From: Psettodes erumei
Lineage: Eukaryota > Chordata > Actinopteri > Pleuronectiformes > Psettodidae
Reading direction: 5' to 3'
Assembly: GCA_016785225.1 (NCBI GenBank)
Contig: JAFBJZ010000902.1
Coordinates: 310,001-374,000 of the forward strand
DNA length: 64,000 nucleotides
Position 1 is the stretch's first letter, and every line of letters begins with the position of its first letter. Positions 62,150-64,000 of the stretch are shown piece by piece. The translations under genes and the position numbers were made by a program. The notes under the pieces were generated by a model that made no database searches, was not told the origin of the DNA, and worked only from the letters and a program-made list of their open reading frames with translations.

Positions 62150-64000
62150 ACTAGCTGCTCCATGGGATGGTTTGAATGTGCATGGGCGTTTGAGCTGTCA
62201 ACATGACAAAACCATAGTCGGGGAGTTATTTGTTTTTTTGGGTTTGACCAGTGCAAGTTTTGGATCATTTATTTGCTCCAAAGCTAAAACAAATAAAAGC
62301 ATTCAGACCACAGAATTTTAATTTTGTCAGGATAGAGAAACTCATACATTATTCATAAATCCTGCCAAATACACAGCTTCTCTTTGTCTCTAAAGCTGTT
62401 CATGTCATGCAACTACACTCACTTTACACTGGTGGGAAATGGGCCCTTTAAAACACAAAGTGAATATTTGTTTTCCACATAAAACTGAGTTATTAGAAGG
62501 AGAGGCTCATTTTTCAATGTTTTCTCATGCAGCATAGTTACCATGTGCTTTGTGATAGAAGCAGTGTAGATCACAAAACATAAATGTGCCTTCTGTAAAC
62601 AAATAATTCACTACCATTTCCCCTTCACATCTACAAATAATACCAGTAACAGAAAAAAGGAGATGTTCAGTTTGACCAACACAACCCCCCACGTGACATT
62701 TTATACGTTTGAGGATGGGGTGCTCAATATGCCACAGCAAAGGCACCATAAGTTTACCATAGAAACATTATTAGGCCTTTGCAGGTTTGACCAGAATCTC
62801 CGCTTGTTGTTTGGAAAACCATCAGAGATACAGCAGTTATTCACCCCATGTGACATATTTGGATGGAAACCAACAGACTAAAATCACTTTGTGAACTTTT
62901 TCACATGATTTTCGCCTGATTGCTTTCACACTGTTCTTCTGGTGATGTGAGAATGCTTGGTTCCAATTTCTACTTGTTGGTGTCACAAATCACAAAAACC
63001 ATGGACAGCAAATGTGGCAACAAATCCCCCGCTGCTCACAGTACCACAAATATAACCAACACTGCTTCCAAAATCACAGCAATAGCAACTAAATTTCATT
63101 CACTCTTGAATTCATGATAAACCATCTTGGATCCATTTCAAGGTACAACAAAATATCAACCGTCTTCCATTCTGATGGGAATGTAAAGAGACAGACAAAG
63201 CCTTCACTTATATACAGTAAACTGACGACACTTTTGCATGGATGCTCCACAGACAGTAAAAATGGTATATATAAAATCAGAAATGTTGTCTATTTGATGT
63301 TTCAGGTTATAACTTTATGTCTTTTTTTTTTTTTTTCCATCATTCCTTGGTAATAACTTGTCATGACACAGCAGTTTTATAAATATATGAAATGGGGCAA
63401 AAAAAACAGTTTCTCACAATCCCCGGTTTAATACAGTCATGTAAACCGCTTATTTCAACTATGATGTATACGTACATCGAAAAATGTACTGATCTGATGG
63501 ATGTTTGGGTTGGGTAGTAGTACTTTTTTATGATGGTAAAGTGTCTGTTGTGCATTCCACAATGAAGCATTGTGTAACAGGAAAATACAACAGTTTCCTT
63601 TGAAAAGACATTTTATGTTTATGTTAAGGTTTTCTTTCAGCTTTAGTATTTCAAACTGCCACAAACCCCTCATTGCAGACCTTATTGTGCTGTTGAAGGC
63701 TCAATCTGTAATACAAATGTAAACGAGGCACATGAACAATAGCTCCTGCATACCTGGAAACTTAAAAGTGACTGGAGTTATTCAGGTTTTCTGATGGCAT
63801 TAAATGTTCTTGTACTCCAATAACTGCAAGCACACATGTAAAACCTTCCATTTTCTGTGGAGACAAAAGTATTAAATTAAAAAGTAAATATTTTGTCATT
63901 AAGTCTTCCTTGTCATTCAGACTACTCAAATTTAAAACTGTGGAAATCAGGAAAAGACAACAAAAAATGATAACATGATTTATATTTACACCAAAAATAA
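62150..64000. other. Gene-poor AT-rich end of the window
   Basis: No exon, RNA gene or transposon recognised. A T run lies at 63323-63337. Short frames here have no recognisable protein. Confidence 0.4.

Overview
This is teleost fish nuclear DNA. The evidence is interrupted vertebrate genes with fish-like protein sequences, very dense CA/GT microsatellites, Tc1-type transposons and other dispersed repeats typical of fish. Four protein-coding genes lie head to tail on the + strand in the first 42 kb: the 3' part of a KDM2A-type histone demethylase gene (kdm2a, 1580-12176, 5' end outside the window), spcs3 (14713-18393, complete, 180 aa), asb5 (19586-25301, complete, 305 aa) and galnt7 (26848-40042, complete, 646 aa). 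Exon chains were built by hand from splice sites, reading-frame continuity and remembered human relatives. All four chains close in frame.

Layout: 1-1579 is kdm2a intron with a composite MITE-like repeat; 1580-12670 is kdm2a with its 3' UTR; 12670-14600 is intergenic with decayed repeats; 14713-18540 is spcs3; 19380-25793 is asb5; 26220-42303 is galnt7 with a long 3' UTR. From 42.3 kb to the end there is no intact gene. That part holds a minisatellite, a 3'-truncated Tc1 transposase copy, a second Tc1 fragment, a C2H2 zinc-finger pseudogene, a damaged tRNA-Val(CAC), microsatellites and unique AT-rich DNA with a few enhancer-like blocks.

Functionally the genes are independent: chromatin demethylation (kdm2a), the endoplasmic reticulum signal peptidase complex (spcs3), a Cullin-5 substrate adaptor (asb5) and Golgi mucin-type O-glycosylation (galnt7). 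From memory, spcs3, asb5 and galnt7 all lie on human 4q34, so part of the window keeps an ancestral block, with a kdm2a paralogue joined at its left edge.

The most notable observations are: (1) an AT-AC U12-type intron in spcs3 with near-perfect donor and branch site; (2) two tandem, equal-length (183 nt) alternative exons in galnt7 that recode the same part of the catalytic domain; (3) introns whose donor is followed by a CA tract and whose acceptor is preceded by a GT tract, able to pair across the intron; (4) an inverted pair of ~520 bp composite repeats about 30 kb apart; (5) a tRNA-Val whose T arm is collapsed; (6) an RG-rich plus acidic insert in the kdm2a protein.
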